DNA from: Scandinavium sp051650185
Lineage (GTDB): Bacteria; Pseudomonadota; Gammaproteobacteria; Enterobacterales; Enterobacteriaceae
Assembly (NCBI RefSeq): GCF_051650185.1
Contig: NZ_JBOFIN010000140.1
Coordinates: 16,094 to 80,093, forward strand
Direction of reading: 5' to 3'
Length of the DNA: 64,000 bases
Numbering within the stretch: the first letter of the stretch is position 1; each line of letters starts with the position of its first letter. The notes under the pieces were generated by a model that had not been told where the DNA came from, did no database searches, and worked only from the letters and a program-made list of their open reading frames with translations. This document shows positions 19,523 to 28,932 of this stretch, in pieces. The position numbers were made by a program, and so were the translations under genes.

Positions 19523-22500
19523 TTAAGCCTGATTGAAGCGAAAAATGGGGGCCAGATAACGTTCGGCCTGCGCAATGATTGCTTCGTAAGTTTCCGGTTC
19601 CAGGGTACGCCATAAGCGCTGATACCACACATCGGCCCCTTCGCCATTCACCATCATTCCGCCTTCCCAGGCTTGTATAAACTTGCCACGAGCTTTTTGC
19701 TGCGTCTCTTCATCCCATAAAATGACATTATTTTCGGCGTCGTAACAGGCCTTCAGCCATGCACCTCCGCTTTCGGGCAAAAACAGCAGCGGTTGAGACA
19801 TGCCCTCCCGGTAGCCTTTCACCAACTCAGCCAGATAGTGCAATGCTTCCTGTGCTGAAAGCGGTGGGAAACGCCACTCGCCTTCTTTACGAAGAAACAG
19901 CCTGCTCTCGCCTGTTCCGCCACTCGCACAGTAGACAAGATGCTCCAGCCAAAGTTGCATTCCCTGCGAGACGTTCTGTAAAGACGGGCGCCAGCGTAAC
20001 AGACCGTCCGACTGTACCTGCGGTAACCATCCGGTAATGTTGACGCCGTCACAGTGCAAATCGATTTCCAGACTTTTCGCGGGCTGCCGACAGGCATTAA
20101 CCCTGTCGGCCAGCGCCTGCATCTCCTGACGCTGGCTCTCCCAGGCTATTTCGCCAAATGCGCCGTAGGGCAGTTCACCGGCAGCACGGAATCGCCTGAA
20201 CATCAGGCCTGCATCCTGTTCATCCACCAGCGTATTGACCAGTTGCTGGTTCAGCTGATAGCGGGTCACCCCTTCCAGGGTGAAGGGTTCCGTTTCGGGG
20301 ATCTCATTCTCTTCGGTGCGGAAATTCACCTGCAAGCGCAGCTGGAAAAAGGCCCGTACCGGATGCAGCCAGAAGCGCTGGAGTTGCTCAAAGGGCAAGG
20401 ATTCAATCGCTAACGGTGGCAAAGGCTGGATAAACTCACTGTGCGCTTCGCCCTGCTGACTCGCAGCCGCCAGCCACTCATGGGCGTAGCTTTGGCTTTC
20501 CGTTGGCTGGAAATTGGCGGCATCAAACGGCATGCGAGTGTGCAATTGCATGATGTGCTGTTTGACCTTTTGCTCGCTTTTATCGCAGTTCAATGCCTCG
20601 TCGCCGCTCAGACAATGGCTCTGACCAATGTAGTCGACCAGTTCCTGAACCAGCACCGACGGATAACGCTCGCTGTTGTCCTGAATCGATCGGCCGATAT
20701 AGCTGATATAGAGTTTTTGTTCGGCGGACATCAGCGCTTCCAGGAACAGATAGCGGTCATCATCACGACGGCTACGGTCGCCGCGAACCGGTTTCTGGCT
20801 CATCAAATCGAAACCAAGCGGAACAAGCGCACGCGGGTAAATGCCGTCATTCATCCCCAGCAGGCACACCACTTTGAAAGGAATCGAACGCATCGGCATC
20901 AGGGTACAGATATTCACCGGCCCGGCGAGGAAACGCTGGCTGATGCGCTCCTGGTCAAGACGCTGCGCTAGCTCATCGCGCAGTAAAGACAGCGGAACGG
21001 TTTCGCCGTAATGCGATGCCAGCCCCTGATCGATGATTCCCTGCCACTGCTGTTCAATCAGTGCCAAGGCAGCTTCGGTGTCTGTATCCGGAAGATAAAA
21101 ATCGGTGAGCATTTCCCGGCAAACGGGCAGCCAGTCAGCAAGGCTTCTCTCCTGCGCCAGCGTTTGCCGCCACTGGTTCAGTTTCATCAATAACGACGCC
21201 AGATGCCCCACCAGCTCCGCAATCAACCCACTTGATTCATCGTAAGGTAGTACGGAATGCCACTCGCCCTGCGCGCTTTCCATGGCATAGCCCAACAACA
21301 TTCTCGTCAGGCCAAACTGCCACGTATGCTGCCCGGTGGCAGGCAGTTCCCACTCCCGCACATTGTCGTCATCCAGACCCCAACGGATACCCGATTCATT
21401 CACCCACTGGCGTAAATAGCGCAACCCTTCCTCATCGATGTCGAAACGCGCCGCAATCACCGGCACGTCCAGCAATGCGAGCACATCTTCACTGGCAAAG
21501 CGACTATCCGGCAAAGAAAGTAAGGTGATAAAGGCCTGCAAGGCGGGATGAGACTGACGGGCACGTCTGTCCGATATTGCCCACGGCACATACCGTTCAC
21601 CGCTCGCGCTGCCAAACACGGCCTGAATAAAGGGGCTGTAGCTGTCGATATCCGACACCATCACAATGATGTCCCTCGGGGTGAGCTCAGGATCGGCTTC
21701 CAGCATCGCCAGCAGCCTGTCGTGCAAGACTTCCACTTCACGCTGAGGGCTATGACAAACGTGGATCGTCAGGCTGCGATCGTCAGGATCTAATGTTCGT
21801 TTACTTCTGCTGTTCGCAAACTCTTCTGCCGTCCGCCCGGCAATGGCGTGATTCTGTAGTTCGAGCACATCGTACTGCAGGTTATGCAGCAGATTGTCAG
21901 GCTCAATATCCACAAAGGCATCCAGCTCCTGATAGCGTTCCAGCCCGGCAAGCAGGTAGATGTAGTCCCGGCCCAGCTTGCCCCACGAAGCCAGCATCGG
22001 GTTACCGATATCCTGTTCGCCTTCGGCATTAAAGAGAGCAGGTGCTTGTTGTGCATCACGAAACAGCGGTAATTCACGCTGTTCCCGATGATGTCGGCGC
22101 TGACGTGCCATCAGTTTTGCCAGAAAAGCCGGATCTTTGATGTCGCCCCAGTAATAACGGCAAGGATTGGTGAAGAGGACATAGACATCAACGTGTTTGC
22201 CTAATGCCTGCAAAGCCTGAAGATACACAGGAGGAAGCGCCGAAATCCCACAAATAAAGACACGAGACGGTAGCCCGGTCGGGGGTTGGTCGCTATTTTC
22301 CAGCGCCGAAATAAAACGCTGATAGAGGTTGGCACGGTGCCAGAGCGGCTGACCCAGTGCGGCAGTATGCTCCACCAGCGCTTTCCATAAAGGAGCCTGC
22401 CATAGCTGCGCATCGTCGATGCCATCAACAAGCTGATCGGCTTCCCAGCGAGTCAGCCATTCTGGACGATAAACCAGATATTGATCGTAAAGATCCGCCA

Positions 22501-22891
22501 CTCGCGATGCCAGCTGGAAGAGCTTGCGTTTATCGCTGTCTTCCACCAGATAGTGACGAAGTGGGGCGAACGCCTCAAGCTCAAGCATGTCGGGCAACAG
22601 CGTCATCAGCTTCCAGCTCATGCTTTGCTTGTTGAAGGCGCTTTGCTCAGGGATATCAGGCAGAACGCGCACAAACATGTCCCAGATGAAGCTCGCCGGG
22701 AGAGGGAAATCGATATTCGCCGCGATGCCAAAACGTTTTGACAGCGTCATCTGCAGCCATTGCGCCATCCCGGTACTCTGTACCAGCACCATTTCAGGCT
22801 CGAAAGGGTCGCTGAGCCGATCCTGCTCAACAATAAACTCCATCAATGTTTCCAGCACATCCAGACGGTTGGAGTGGTAGACCCGTAACAT
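19523..22891 (-). CDS. recC: RecBCD gamma chain, RecC
   Basis: The 1122-aa protein equals E. coli RecC. It is a catalytically dead helicase/nuclease-fold subunit that splits the DNA strands and reads Chi (GCTGGTGG). Recognisable parts are the N-terminal MLRVYHSNRLDVLETLMEF and IHVCHSPQREVEVLHDRLL. One Chi octamer on the minus strand (CCACCAGC at 22372-22379) lies within the gene. A 126-bp spacer to ptrA is unusually large for this operon and may carry the ptrA promoter. Confidence 0.97.
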   Translation of the reverse strand: MLRVYHSNRLDVLETLMEFIVEQDRLSDPFEPEMVLVQSTGMAQWLQMTLSKRFGIAANIDFPLPASFIWDMFVRVLPDIPEQSAFNKQSMSWKLMTLLPDMLELEAFAPLRHYLVEDSDKRKLFQLASRVADLYDQYLVYRPEWLTRWEADQLVDGIDDAQLWQAPLWKALVEHTAALGQPLWHRANLYQRFISALENSDQPPTGLPSRVFICGISALPPVYLQALQALGKHVDVYVLFTNPCRYYWGDIKDPAFLAKLMARQRRHHREQRELPLFRDAQQAPALFNAEGEQDIGNPMLASWGKLGRDYIYLLAGLERYQELDAFVDIEPDNLLHNLQYDVLELQNHAIAGRTAEEFANSRSKRTLDPDDRSLTIHVCHSPQREVEVLHDRLLAMLEADPELTPRDIIVMVSDIDSYSPFIQAVFGSASGERYVPWAISDRRARQSHPALQAFITLLSLPDSRFASEDVLALLDVPVIAARFDIDEEGLRYLRQWVNESGIRWGLDDDNVREWELPATGQHTWQFGLTRMLLGYAMESAQGEWHSVLPYDESSGLIAELVGHLASLLMKLNQWRQTLAQERSLADWLPVCREMLTDFYLPDTDTEAALALIEQQWQGIIDQGLASHYGETVPLSLLRDELAQRLDQERISQRFLAGPVNICTLMPMRSIPFKVVCLLGMNDGIYPRALVPLGFDLMSQKPVRGDRSRRDDDRYLFLEALMSAEQKLYISYIGRSIQDNSERYPSVLVQELVDYIGQSHCLSGDEALNCDKSEQKVKQHIMQLHTRMPFDAANFQPTESQSYAHEWLAAASQQGEAHSEFIQPLPPLAIESLPFEQLQRFWLHPVRAFFQLRLQVNFRTEENEIPETEPFTLEGVTRYQLNQQLVNTLVDEQDAGLMFRRFRAAGELPYGAFGEIAWESQRQEMQALADRVNACRQPAKSLEIDLHCDGVNITGWLPQVQSDGLLRWRPSLQNVSQGMQLWLEHLVYCASGGTGESRLFLRKEGEWRFPPLSAQEALHYLAELVKGYREGMSQPLLFLPESGGAWLKACYDAENNVILWDEETQQKARGKFIQAWEGGMMVNGEGADVWYQRLWRTLEPETYEAIIAQAERYLAPIFRFNQA

Positions 22892-22920
22892 ATTCGCTCC
22901 TGACGCTCGCGGTTAAGCCA

Positions 22921-23241
22921 TTAACGGTGTGGGCAATGCAGACGGGACATTTTCCCCTGTCGGCCCAATGGCGTGGTGATCGTGACTGAGATGCTGACAC
23001 ATCTTTGGTAACTTGTCTGCACACGGTTGGCCTGCCAGTTTTCACCTGGAGGTGTGCTTTGCCGCTGTGTTTGCCGCCATGCTTCGCGCCAGAGCTGTCG
23101 GTAATGATTAAGCTGCGCATCCCCGTTGGCGATATGGCTGAGTCCACCGGTAAGCGCAGTGACCACCATAATCATTAGCACCACACTAAGCAGCACTTCC
23201 GGCAGGCTAAAGCCTTGCTCACGATTTAAGGAAGCAGGCAT
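22921..23241 (-). CDS. ppdC: Prepilin-peptidase-dependent protein PpdC
   Basis: The 106-aa type IV pilin-like minor pseudopilin has a short basic leader, the prepilin-peptidase site REQG|FSLPEV and a hydrophobic alpha-1 helix (VLLSVVLMIMVVTALTGG). It overlaps ygdB by 16 bp, so it is translated from a shared message and continues into recC 29 bp downstream. E. coli has the same ppdA-ppdB-ygdB-ppdC-recC order. The pilus role is unproven in enterics. Confidence 0.9.
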   Translation of the reverse strand: MPASLNREQGFSLPEVLLSVVLMIMVVTALTGGLSHIANGDAQLNHYRQLWREAWRQTQRQSTPPGENWQANRVQTSYQRCVSISVTITTPLGRQGKMSRLHCPHR

Positions 23242-23633
23242 TGTGCTGCGTCCTTCCGTGGGCAGAAATCACTCCAGCCGTGGCTATCAAACTGAAGAGC
23301 GTTGTTAGCTAAAACCCCTGTTCGCCAACGAAACTGCTCGCCGCTGTTAGCCATCAAAAGTACCGTGTCATCTTCAAAAACTCGCAAACAAACACGCCCT
23401 TTATAAATAGCCGGTTGCACACATTGCTCCTCCTGGCCCAACGTCCAGGAATTAACGCCTCCCCACTCCAGTAAAGAATCTGCGTTGGCGCTCTCCTGCA
23501 ATGCGGTCATTTCTATGCTGGCTTGCGAGAGCAACGCCTGATGCTGAGCACCCAGCCCCTGCAATGTCAGGCTGCCGAGCACCAACATCAGCAGTACCAG
23601 CAGCAAAGAGGACATACCTTGCTCATTCTTCAC
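23226..23633 (-). CDS. ygdB: YgdB, DUF2509 pseudopilin-like protein
   Basis: The 135-aa protein equals E. coli YgdB. The N-terminus KNEQGMSSLLLVLLMLVLGSLTL has a short leader and a hydrophobic helix resembling PilX/GspK-like minor pilins, though the residue after the glycine is Met rather than Phe. Two cysteines in the C-terminal part (FCPRKDAAQCLLP) could form a disulfide. It overlaps ppdB by 4 bp. Confidence 0.88.
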   Translation of the reverse strand: MKNEQGMSSLLLVLLMLVLGSLTLQGLGAQHQALLSQASIEMTALQESANADSLLEWGGVNSWTLGQEEQCVQPAIYKGRVCLRVFEDDTVLLMANSGEQFRWRTGVLANNALQFDSHGWSDFCPRKDAAQCLLP

Positions 23634-24187
23634 AGATTATGCCCTGTCACGCTGTAGCTGGCGGAGACCTGAGTTTCCGGGCGCGATTTCAAATGCCCTT
23701 GCAGGTTCACCGTAAACTCAGGTGGAAACCCGTTGCTGTCGTGCCGGATGATGCTGAAGTCGTCGATCAGCATAAAATCAGGGTCCGTCATTTTCTCCCA
23801 TCCTTTTCCCGTGCAGTTTGTTGCCCCGCGAAGCGTTTCAATTGCACCATTTTGCAGCCTGATGCCGGTCACTTCAGCCGTGTTGGCAGGTGTGTCTTCC
23901 CACCTGCCGTTCAGGTTGCTGTCCCAGCGAGAGAGCAGGCAATGGGGTTCAAGTTCAAGCCCTTCTCCGACGCAGGTTCCCCGGCAAAAGCCTGCTCGCT
24001 GGATCAGGCGAGAAATTGTAAACATGCGCTGCCAGATTTCCTCGTTCAGCGCCTGACGCTGAGTTTGTTTTATCGCCATCATTTGTAATGCTGGCAAAAA
24101 ACGCGCAGTAGAAAGAAGGAGTACGCTGCTGATCGCCATCGCGATGAGCACCTCCACCAGCGAAAACCCCTGTTGATTTACTGACAC
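23630..24187 (-). CDS. ppdB: Prepilin-peptidase-dependent protein PpdB
   Basis: The 185-aa type IV pilin-like protein carries the cleavage site NQQG|FSLVEVLIAM, including the conserved Glu5. Several cysteines (CRGTCVGEGLELEPHC) suggest disulfides in the periplasmic domain. The family resembles PilW/GspJ minor pseudopilins that prime pilus assembly. It overlaps ppdA by 10 bp and ygdB by 4 bp. Confidence 0.9.
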   Translation of the reverse strand: MSVNQQGFSLVEVLIAMAISSVLLLSTARFLPALQMMAIKQTQRQALNEEIWQRMFTISRLIQRAGFCRGTCVGEGLELEPHCLLSRWDSNLNGRWEDTPANTAEVTGIRLQNGAIETLRGATNCTGKGWEKMTDPDFMLIDDFSIIRHDSNGFPPEFTVNLQGHLKSRPETQVSASYSVTGHNL

Positions 24188-24648
24188 GTGATGTCACTCC
24201 CGTCCCTGCATAAGCGGACTCGTCCCCAGTTAGAGATAACTATTTTCCAGCTGGTCTCTCCGCTTTTAAGCGTGATGTGTCCCGGCCAGGCAGTATTGCG
24301 TAAGCCGTAAAACGCCAACGACGGAGTCAGTTCACTGATCACCACTTCAGGCCACTGCGGACGAAGCACGAAAAGATGTTCAGCGGTGCAATCCGCTGTG
24401 CCTTCGTCTGCCGCATTCAGGCACCAGCTTGTGCCGTGGCTTTCTTTTCGCGGCAGACGATCGCGGTTATGCCAGTTTGCGTCGTTTCGCAACATCACCA
24501 GATAGTCCCTGACCTGCGAAGCCGTTTGCCAAAGCCGCTGTTGCTGCTGCCAGCGCTGCCAGCCATAAAGCCCGCCTGCGCTTAGGATCATCACCAGTGA
24601 GATCGCGACCAGCATTTCAATGAGGGTATAACCCTGTTCTCGTTTCAT
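24178..24648 (-). CDS. ppdA: Prepilin-peptidase-dependent protein PpdA
   Basis: With the ATG at 24648 the product is 156 aa, as in E. coli; an in-frame ATG ten codons upstream gives an overly long leader. The site KREQG|YTLIEMLVAI is a classical class-1 prepilin cleavage with Glu5, similar to GspH/FimT-type pseudopilins. It is the first gene of the ppdA-ppdB-ygdB-ppdC-recC run, so the recC message probably begins upstream of it, after the thyA terminator. Confidence 0.88.
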   Translation of the reverse strand: MKREQGYTLIEMLVAISLVMILSAGGLYGWQRWQQQQRLWQTASQVRDYLVMLRNDANWHNRDRLPRKESHGTSWCLNAADEGTADCTAEHLFVLRPQWPEVVISELTPSLAFYGLRNTAWPGHITLKSGETSWKIVISNWGRVRLCRDGSDITCQ

Positions 24649-24769
24649 GGGCGAACTATGTCGCTTAAGAAAAGACAATGCGAACAGGAAATCAAAACGT
24701 TACGAGGAGGATTCAGCAGAAACGGCGCGAGTTGCAGGCCGTTGCATTAACAGAGGAAGCGCGCTTCAG

Positions 24770-24797
24770 AAAAAACAAAACCGGCCATTGGCCGGTT
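24770..24797 (-). terminator. Rho-independent terminator after thyA
   Basis: An 8-bp stem AACCGGCC/GGCCGGTT with an ATT loop is followed on the minus strand by TTTTGTTTTTT. It lies 20 bp after the thyA stop codon. Confidence 0.9.
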
Positions 24798-24816
24798 TGG
24801 AGAAGCGTGACTCAGA

Positions 24817-25611
24817 TTAGATAGCCACTGGTGCTTTGATGCCCGGATGCGGGTCATAGCCTTCGATTTCAAAGTCATCAAACTGGTAGTCAAAGATAGA
24901 CGCCGGTTTACGTTTGATAATCAGCTTTGGCAGTGCTCGCGGCTCGCGGGTCAGCTGCAGGTGAGTCTGTTCCATGTGGTTGTTGTAGAGGTGCGTATCG
25001 CCCCCCGTCCAGACAAAATCACCGACTTGCAGGTCACACTGCTGCGCCATCATGTGCACCAGTAATGCGTAGCTGGCGATATTGAACGGCAGGCCGAGGA
25101 ACACGTCGCAGGAACGCTGATACAGCTGGCAGGAGAGCTTACCATCTGCCACATAGAACTGGAAAAACGCGTGGCACGGCGCCAGCGCCATTTTATCCAG
25201 TTCGCCCACGTTCCAGGCAGAAACGATGATGCGGCGTGAATCCGGATCGTTTTTCAGCTGGTTCATGACAGTGGTGATTTGATCGATGTGACGACCATCC
25301 GGAGTCGGCCACGCGCGCCACTGCTTGCCGTAAACCGGCCCAAGATTACCCTGCTCGTCTGCCCATTCATCCCAAATGGAGACATTGTTTTCATGCAGGT
25401 AAGCCACGTTAGTGTCGCCTTTCAGGAACCACAGCAGCTCATGAATGATTGAACGCAGATGGCAGCGCTTGGTCGTCACCAGCGGGAAACCTTCCTGCAG
25501 GTTAAAACGCATCTGGTGGCCGAAAATCGACAGCGTGCCGGTGCCGGTGCGGTCATTTTTTTGGGCGCCTTCATCAAGCACCTTTTGCATCAAATCAAGA
25601 TACTGTTTCAT
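24817..25611 (-). CDS. thyA: Thymidylate synthase ThyA
   Basis: The 264-aa enzyme methylates dUMP to dTMP with methylene-tetrahydrofolate. The nucleophile Cys146 is in MALAPCHAFFQFYV, and the phosphate-binding RRIIVSAWNVGEL and folate/dUMP loops are intact. It starts 6 bp after the lgt stop, in the conserved lgt-thyA operon, and ends in a strong terminator. Confidence 0.98.
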   Translation of the reverse strand: MKQYLDLMQKVLDEGAQKNDRTGTGTLSIFGHQMRFNLQEGFPLVTTKRCHLRSIIHELLWFLKGDTNVAYLHENNVSIWDEWADEQGNLGPVYGKQWRAWPTPDGRHIDQITTVMNQLKNDPDSRRIIVSAWNVGELDKMALAPCHAFFQFYVADGKLSCQLYQRSCDVFLGLPFNIASYALLVHMMAQQCDLQVGDFVWTGGDTHLYNNHMEQTHLQLTREPRALPKLIIKRKPASIFDYQFDDFEIEGYDPHPGIKAPVAI

Positions 25612-25617
25612 GGTTCC

Positions 25618-26490
25618 TCAGGAGACTTGTTGCTGCGGGCGACGATAAGCCCAAACCATCATGATAATACCCGCGAGCACCATCGGAATGGACAGGATTT
25701 GCCCCATGCTGATGTACTGCACCCACGCGCCGGTGAACTGCGCATCTGGCTGGCGGAAAAACTCAACGATGATGCGGAATAAGCCGTAGCCAATCAGGAA
25801 CAGCCCTGATACCGAGCCAGTCGGACGCGGTTTGCGGATAAACAAATTAAGGATGATAAACAGCACGACGCCTTCAAGTGCCAGCTCATAGAGCTGCGAG
25901 GCATGACGCGGCAGCACGCCGTATTGATCAAACAGAGACTGCCATTCCGGGTGCGATGGCAGCAGCGCCAGGTCTTCCGCACGGGAGCCCGGGAACAGCA
26001 TGGAGAAGCGGAAGCTCGGATCAACGCGGCCCCACAGCTCACCGTTGATAAAGTTGCCCAGACGCCCGCAGCCCAGACCAAATGGGATAAGTGGCGCGAT
26101 GAAATCGGCTACCTGGAAGAAGGTGCGCTTGGTGCGTTTTGCGAAGACGACCATCACCACGATCACGCCAATCAGGCCGCCGTGGAAGGACATTCCACCG
26201 TCCCAGACGCGGAACAGGTAGAGCGGGTCTTGCAGGAAAACAGGCATGTTGTAAAACAGGACATAGCCAATACGGCCGCCGAGGAAGACCCCGAGGAAGC
26301 CTGCATACAGCAAGTTTTCGACTTCGTTTTTCGTCCAGCCGCTGCCGGGACGATTTGCCCTGCGCGTTGCCAGCCACATGGCGAACACAAAGCCCACCAG
26401 GTACATCAAGCCATACCAGTGAAGCGCAACCGGTCCGATGGAGAAAATCACCGGATCGAAGTCCGGGAAATGCAGATACCCACTGTTCAT
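25618..26490 (-). CDS. lgt: Prolipoprotein diacylglyceryl transferase Lgt
   Basis: The 290-aa polytopic inner-membrane enzyme transfers diacylglyceryl from phosphatidylglycerol to the lipobox cysteine, the first step of lipoprotein maturation. The family signature GRLGNFINGELWGR (about 143-156) and MSFHGGLIGVIVV with the essential histidine are visible, with seven membrane segments. Substrates in this window would include YgdI, YgdR and MltA. It is co-transcribed with thyA, separated by 6 bp. Confidence 0.97.
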   Translation of the reverse strand: MNSGYLHFPDFDPVIFSIGPVALHWYGLMYLVGFVFAMWLATRRANRPGSGWTKNEVENLLYAGFLGVFLGGRIGYVLFYNMPVFLQDPLYLFRVWDGGMSFHGGLIGVIVVMVVFAKRTKRTFFQVADFIAPLIPFGLGCGRLGNFINGELWGRVDPSFRFSMLFPGSRAEDLALLPSHPEWQSLFDQYGVLPRHASQLYELALEGVVLFIILNLFIRKPRPTGSVSGLFLIGYGLFRIIVEFFRQPDAQFTGAWVQYISMGQILSIPMVLAGIIMMVWAYRRPQQQVS

Positions 26491-26640
26491 CTGTCACCAC
26501 AAATACTTGTTATTCCGCTGAAAGTGGTCAGCGGTAGCGATCAGCAGCCAAACGGCTACTCCAAAGTGGCGAATGATAGCATAAGCCGGGAAAGGGTGAG
26601 GCGAGGAAAGATGTAAAAGATCTGTATAGCTAAATGTAAG

Positions 26641-26666
26641 AACCCTCTTCTTTGATGAAGAGGGTC
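26641..26666 (-). terminator. Hairpin after ptsP
   Basis: A 9-bp stem ACCCTCTTC/GAAGAGGGT lies directly after the ptsP stop. On the minus strand it is followed by only a weak T-rich stretch (TTCTTAC), so termination may be partial, or the hairpin may protect the mRNA 3' end. Confidence 0.6.
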
Positions 26667-26673
26667 TTCGGGA

Positions 26674-28920
26674 TTAGCGGCCGCCGCGAATTAAACCACC
26701 CAGCCCACGGCGTTCCATAAATGCGGCCACCTGATGGCGCACTTCCGTGGTGAGCTGGGCTTCGAGACTGCGCTGGGCCAGATTCTGCGCATCTGCCAGT
26801 TCGATGTTGCGAAGCATGTATTTCACGCGAGCCACAGAGCGCCCGTTCATGGAAAGGTGGCGGAACCCAAGGCCAATCAGAATGGTGACGCACATCGGAT
26901 CGCCTGCCATTTCACCGCACACTCGCAGATCGATGCCGTTGCGTTCGGCATCTTGCGCAATCATCGACAGCGCGCGCAACAGCGCCGGATGGAGGCTGTC
27001 GTAGATGCTCGCCACGCGCGTGTTGTTGCGATCCACCGCCAGCAGATACTGCGTTAAATCGTTAGTTCCGACAGAAATGAAATCCACCCGGCTGCTCAGG
27101 TGCGGCATCAGGAAGACCATCGACGGCACTTCGAGCATTACGCCGATACGAGGCTTTGGAATTTCATAGCCAATCATCTCTTCCACTTCTCGCCCGGCAC
27201 GTTCAATCAGGCGTTTTGCCTCATCGATTTCATCAATGCTGGTCACCATCGGCAGCAGAATGCTGAGATTCCCTGTCGCCGCATTGGCTCGCAACATGGC
27301 GCGAACCTGGATGAGGAAAATTTCCGGCTGGTCGAGCGTGATGCGGATACCACGCCAGCCCAGGCAAGGGTTTTCTTCACTGATAGGCATGTACGGCAGT
27401 TGTTTATCCGCACCGACATCGAGCGTTCTCAGCGTGACCGGCTTGTCGTTGAACATCTGCAACATGCCCTGATACTGGGAAACTTGCTCTTCTTCAGACG
27501 GGAAGCCGCTCTGCAGCATAAACGGAATTTCGGTACGGTACAGACCGATACCGTCGATGCGGCTCCCGAGTTTTTGCTCATGTTCCGGGCTGAGGCCCGC
27601 ATTGAGCATGACTTTAACTCGTTCACCTGTTTTCAGCTGCGCCGGACGATCCACGTCGTCTTCAGCGATGCGACTAAGCTCGTTTTCTTCGCTGATAAGG
27701 CGCTGATATTCCTGCAGCAGTACCGGCTCAGGATCGACCAACAGCTCGCCGCGATAGCCGTCCACCACCAGCATGCGGCCATGCAGGACCGAAGGCTGAA
27801 TATCCGCGCCCATCACCGTCGGAATACCCAGCGCACGAACCATAATTGCGGCGTGCGAGTTGGCCGCACCGTCTCGCACCACAACGCCTGTCAGCCTGTC
27901 TTGCGGCACTTCTGCGAGGGTGGTCGCAGAAAGCTCATCCGCCACCAGCACAAAGCGCTCGGGCCAGGCATTCGCGCCCTGAATGGAATCATCAAGATGG
28001 AAAAGCAGGCGCTGCCCAAGTGCGCGTAAATCTCCAGAGCGCTCTTTGAGATAGCCATCACTTAACGCGGCAAACTGGGCGGCGAATTTCTCAATGATGG
28101 TTTTGACGGCCCATTCAGCAACGGAGCCTTTGTCCACTTCAGCAAACAGCTCTTTACGCAAACGGGCGTCAGAAAGCAGGTGTGAATAAAGATCGAAAAT
28201 GGCCGCCGTTTCTTTCTGCGCCCCGGCTGCAAAGCGCTTGCTGTAGCGGCGAAACTCGCCCGCGGCCTCTTCCAGTGCACCTGTCAGGCGTTCGCGTTCC
28301 AGCGCGGTGTCCAGCGTGGAAGCTTCATAGACCTGCTCCATCAACGGAAGCGTGGCATCCATCCAGCCTTCAGCAATCGCCACGCCCGAGGAAGCAGGCA
28401 ACGCGCGAATACGAGTCTGGCGGTACTGCCCGAACAGCGCGGTTAGCTGCGACTGGGAAAGAATGGCTGCCATCTGCGTGGCAAGCGTAACGAGGAAGGA
28501 CTCTTCGCTTTCATCGTATTGACGAAGTTCCCGCTGCTGAACAACCAGCACGCCAAGCAACTGGCGACGCTGAATGATCGGCACCCCAAGGAAGGCACGG
28601 TATTTTTCTTCTTTTACAGAGGGGATGTATTTGAAACTGGGGTGTTTTTGCGCATCAGCAAGGTTGATAGGCTCCGCCAGGCGCCCCACCAGGCCCACAA
28701 TACCCTCGTCGAATGCGAGCGTAATGGTACGGCCTCGTGGCTTTTTCAGCCCCCGTGTCGCCATCAGGTAGTAACAGCGCCTGTCGTGATCGGCCAGGTA
28801 AACCGAGCAGACCTCGGTTTCCATTGCCTGGCAGATATCCGTGACCAAAATATCGAGAGCCTCGTTAACACGGGGCGCACTGGCCACTTTCTCGACGATT
28901 TCTCGCAACCGGGTGAGCAT
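26674..28920 (-). CDS. ptsP: PEP-protein phosphotransferase PtsP (EI-Ntr)
   Basis: The 748-aa protein equals E. coli PtsP. An N-terminal GAF domain (about 15-155), which senses glutamine/alpha-ketoglutarate, precedes an EI-like module. The phospho-histidine is in GAANSHAAIMVRALGIPTV (near 356), and the PEP-binding TIM barrel contains GLYRTEIPFM and LRVCGEMAGDP. It starts the nitrogen PTS relay to NPr and EIIA-Ntr, which regulates potassium uptake and stress functions. rppH lies 12 bp upstream in the same operon. Confidence 0.97.
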   Translation of the reverse strand: MLTRLREIVEKVASAPRVNEALDILVTDICQAMETEVCSVYLADHDRRCYYLMATRGLKKPRGRTITLAFDEGIVGLVGRLAEPINLADAQKHPSFKYIPSVKEEKYRAFLGVPIIQRRQLLGVLVVQQRELRQYDESEESFLVTLATQMAAILSQSQLTALFGQYRQTRIRALPASSGVAIAEGWMDATLPLMEQVYEASTLDTALERERLTGALEEAAGEFRRYSKRFAAGAQKETAAIFDLYSHLLSDARLRKELFAEVDKGSVAEWAVKTIIEKFAAQFAALSDGYLKERSGDLRALGQRLLFHLDDSIQGANAWPERFVLVADELSATTLAEVPQDRLTGVVVRDGAANSHAAIMVRALGIPTVMGADIQPSVLHGRMLVVDGYRGELLVDPEPVLLQEYQRLISEENELSRIAEDDVDRPAQLKTGERVKVMLNAGLSPEHEQKLGSRIDGIGLYRTEIPFMLQSGFPSEEEQVSQYQGMLQMFNDKPVTLRTLDVGADKQLPYMPISEENPCLGWRGIRITLDQPEIFLIQVRAMLRANAATGNLSILLPMVTSIDEIDEAKRLIERAGREVEEMIGYEIPKPRIGVMLEVPSMVFLMPHLSSRVDFISVGTNDLTQYLLAVDRNNTRVASIYDSLHPALLRALSMIAQDAERNGIDLRVCGEMAGDPMCVTILIGLGFRHLSMNGRSVARVKYMLRNIELADAQNLAQRSLEAQLTTEVRHQVAAFMERRGLGGLIRGGR

Positions 28921-28932
28921 AATGTGCGTGGC

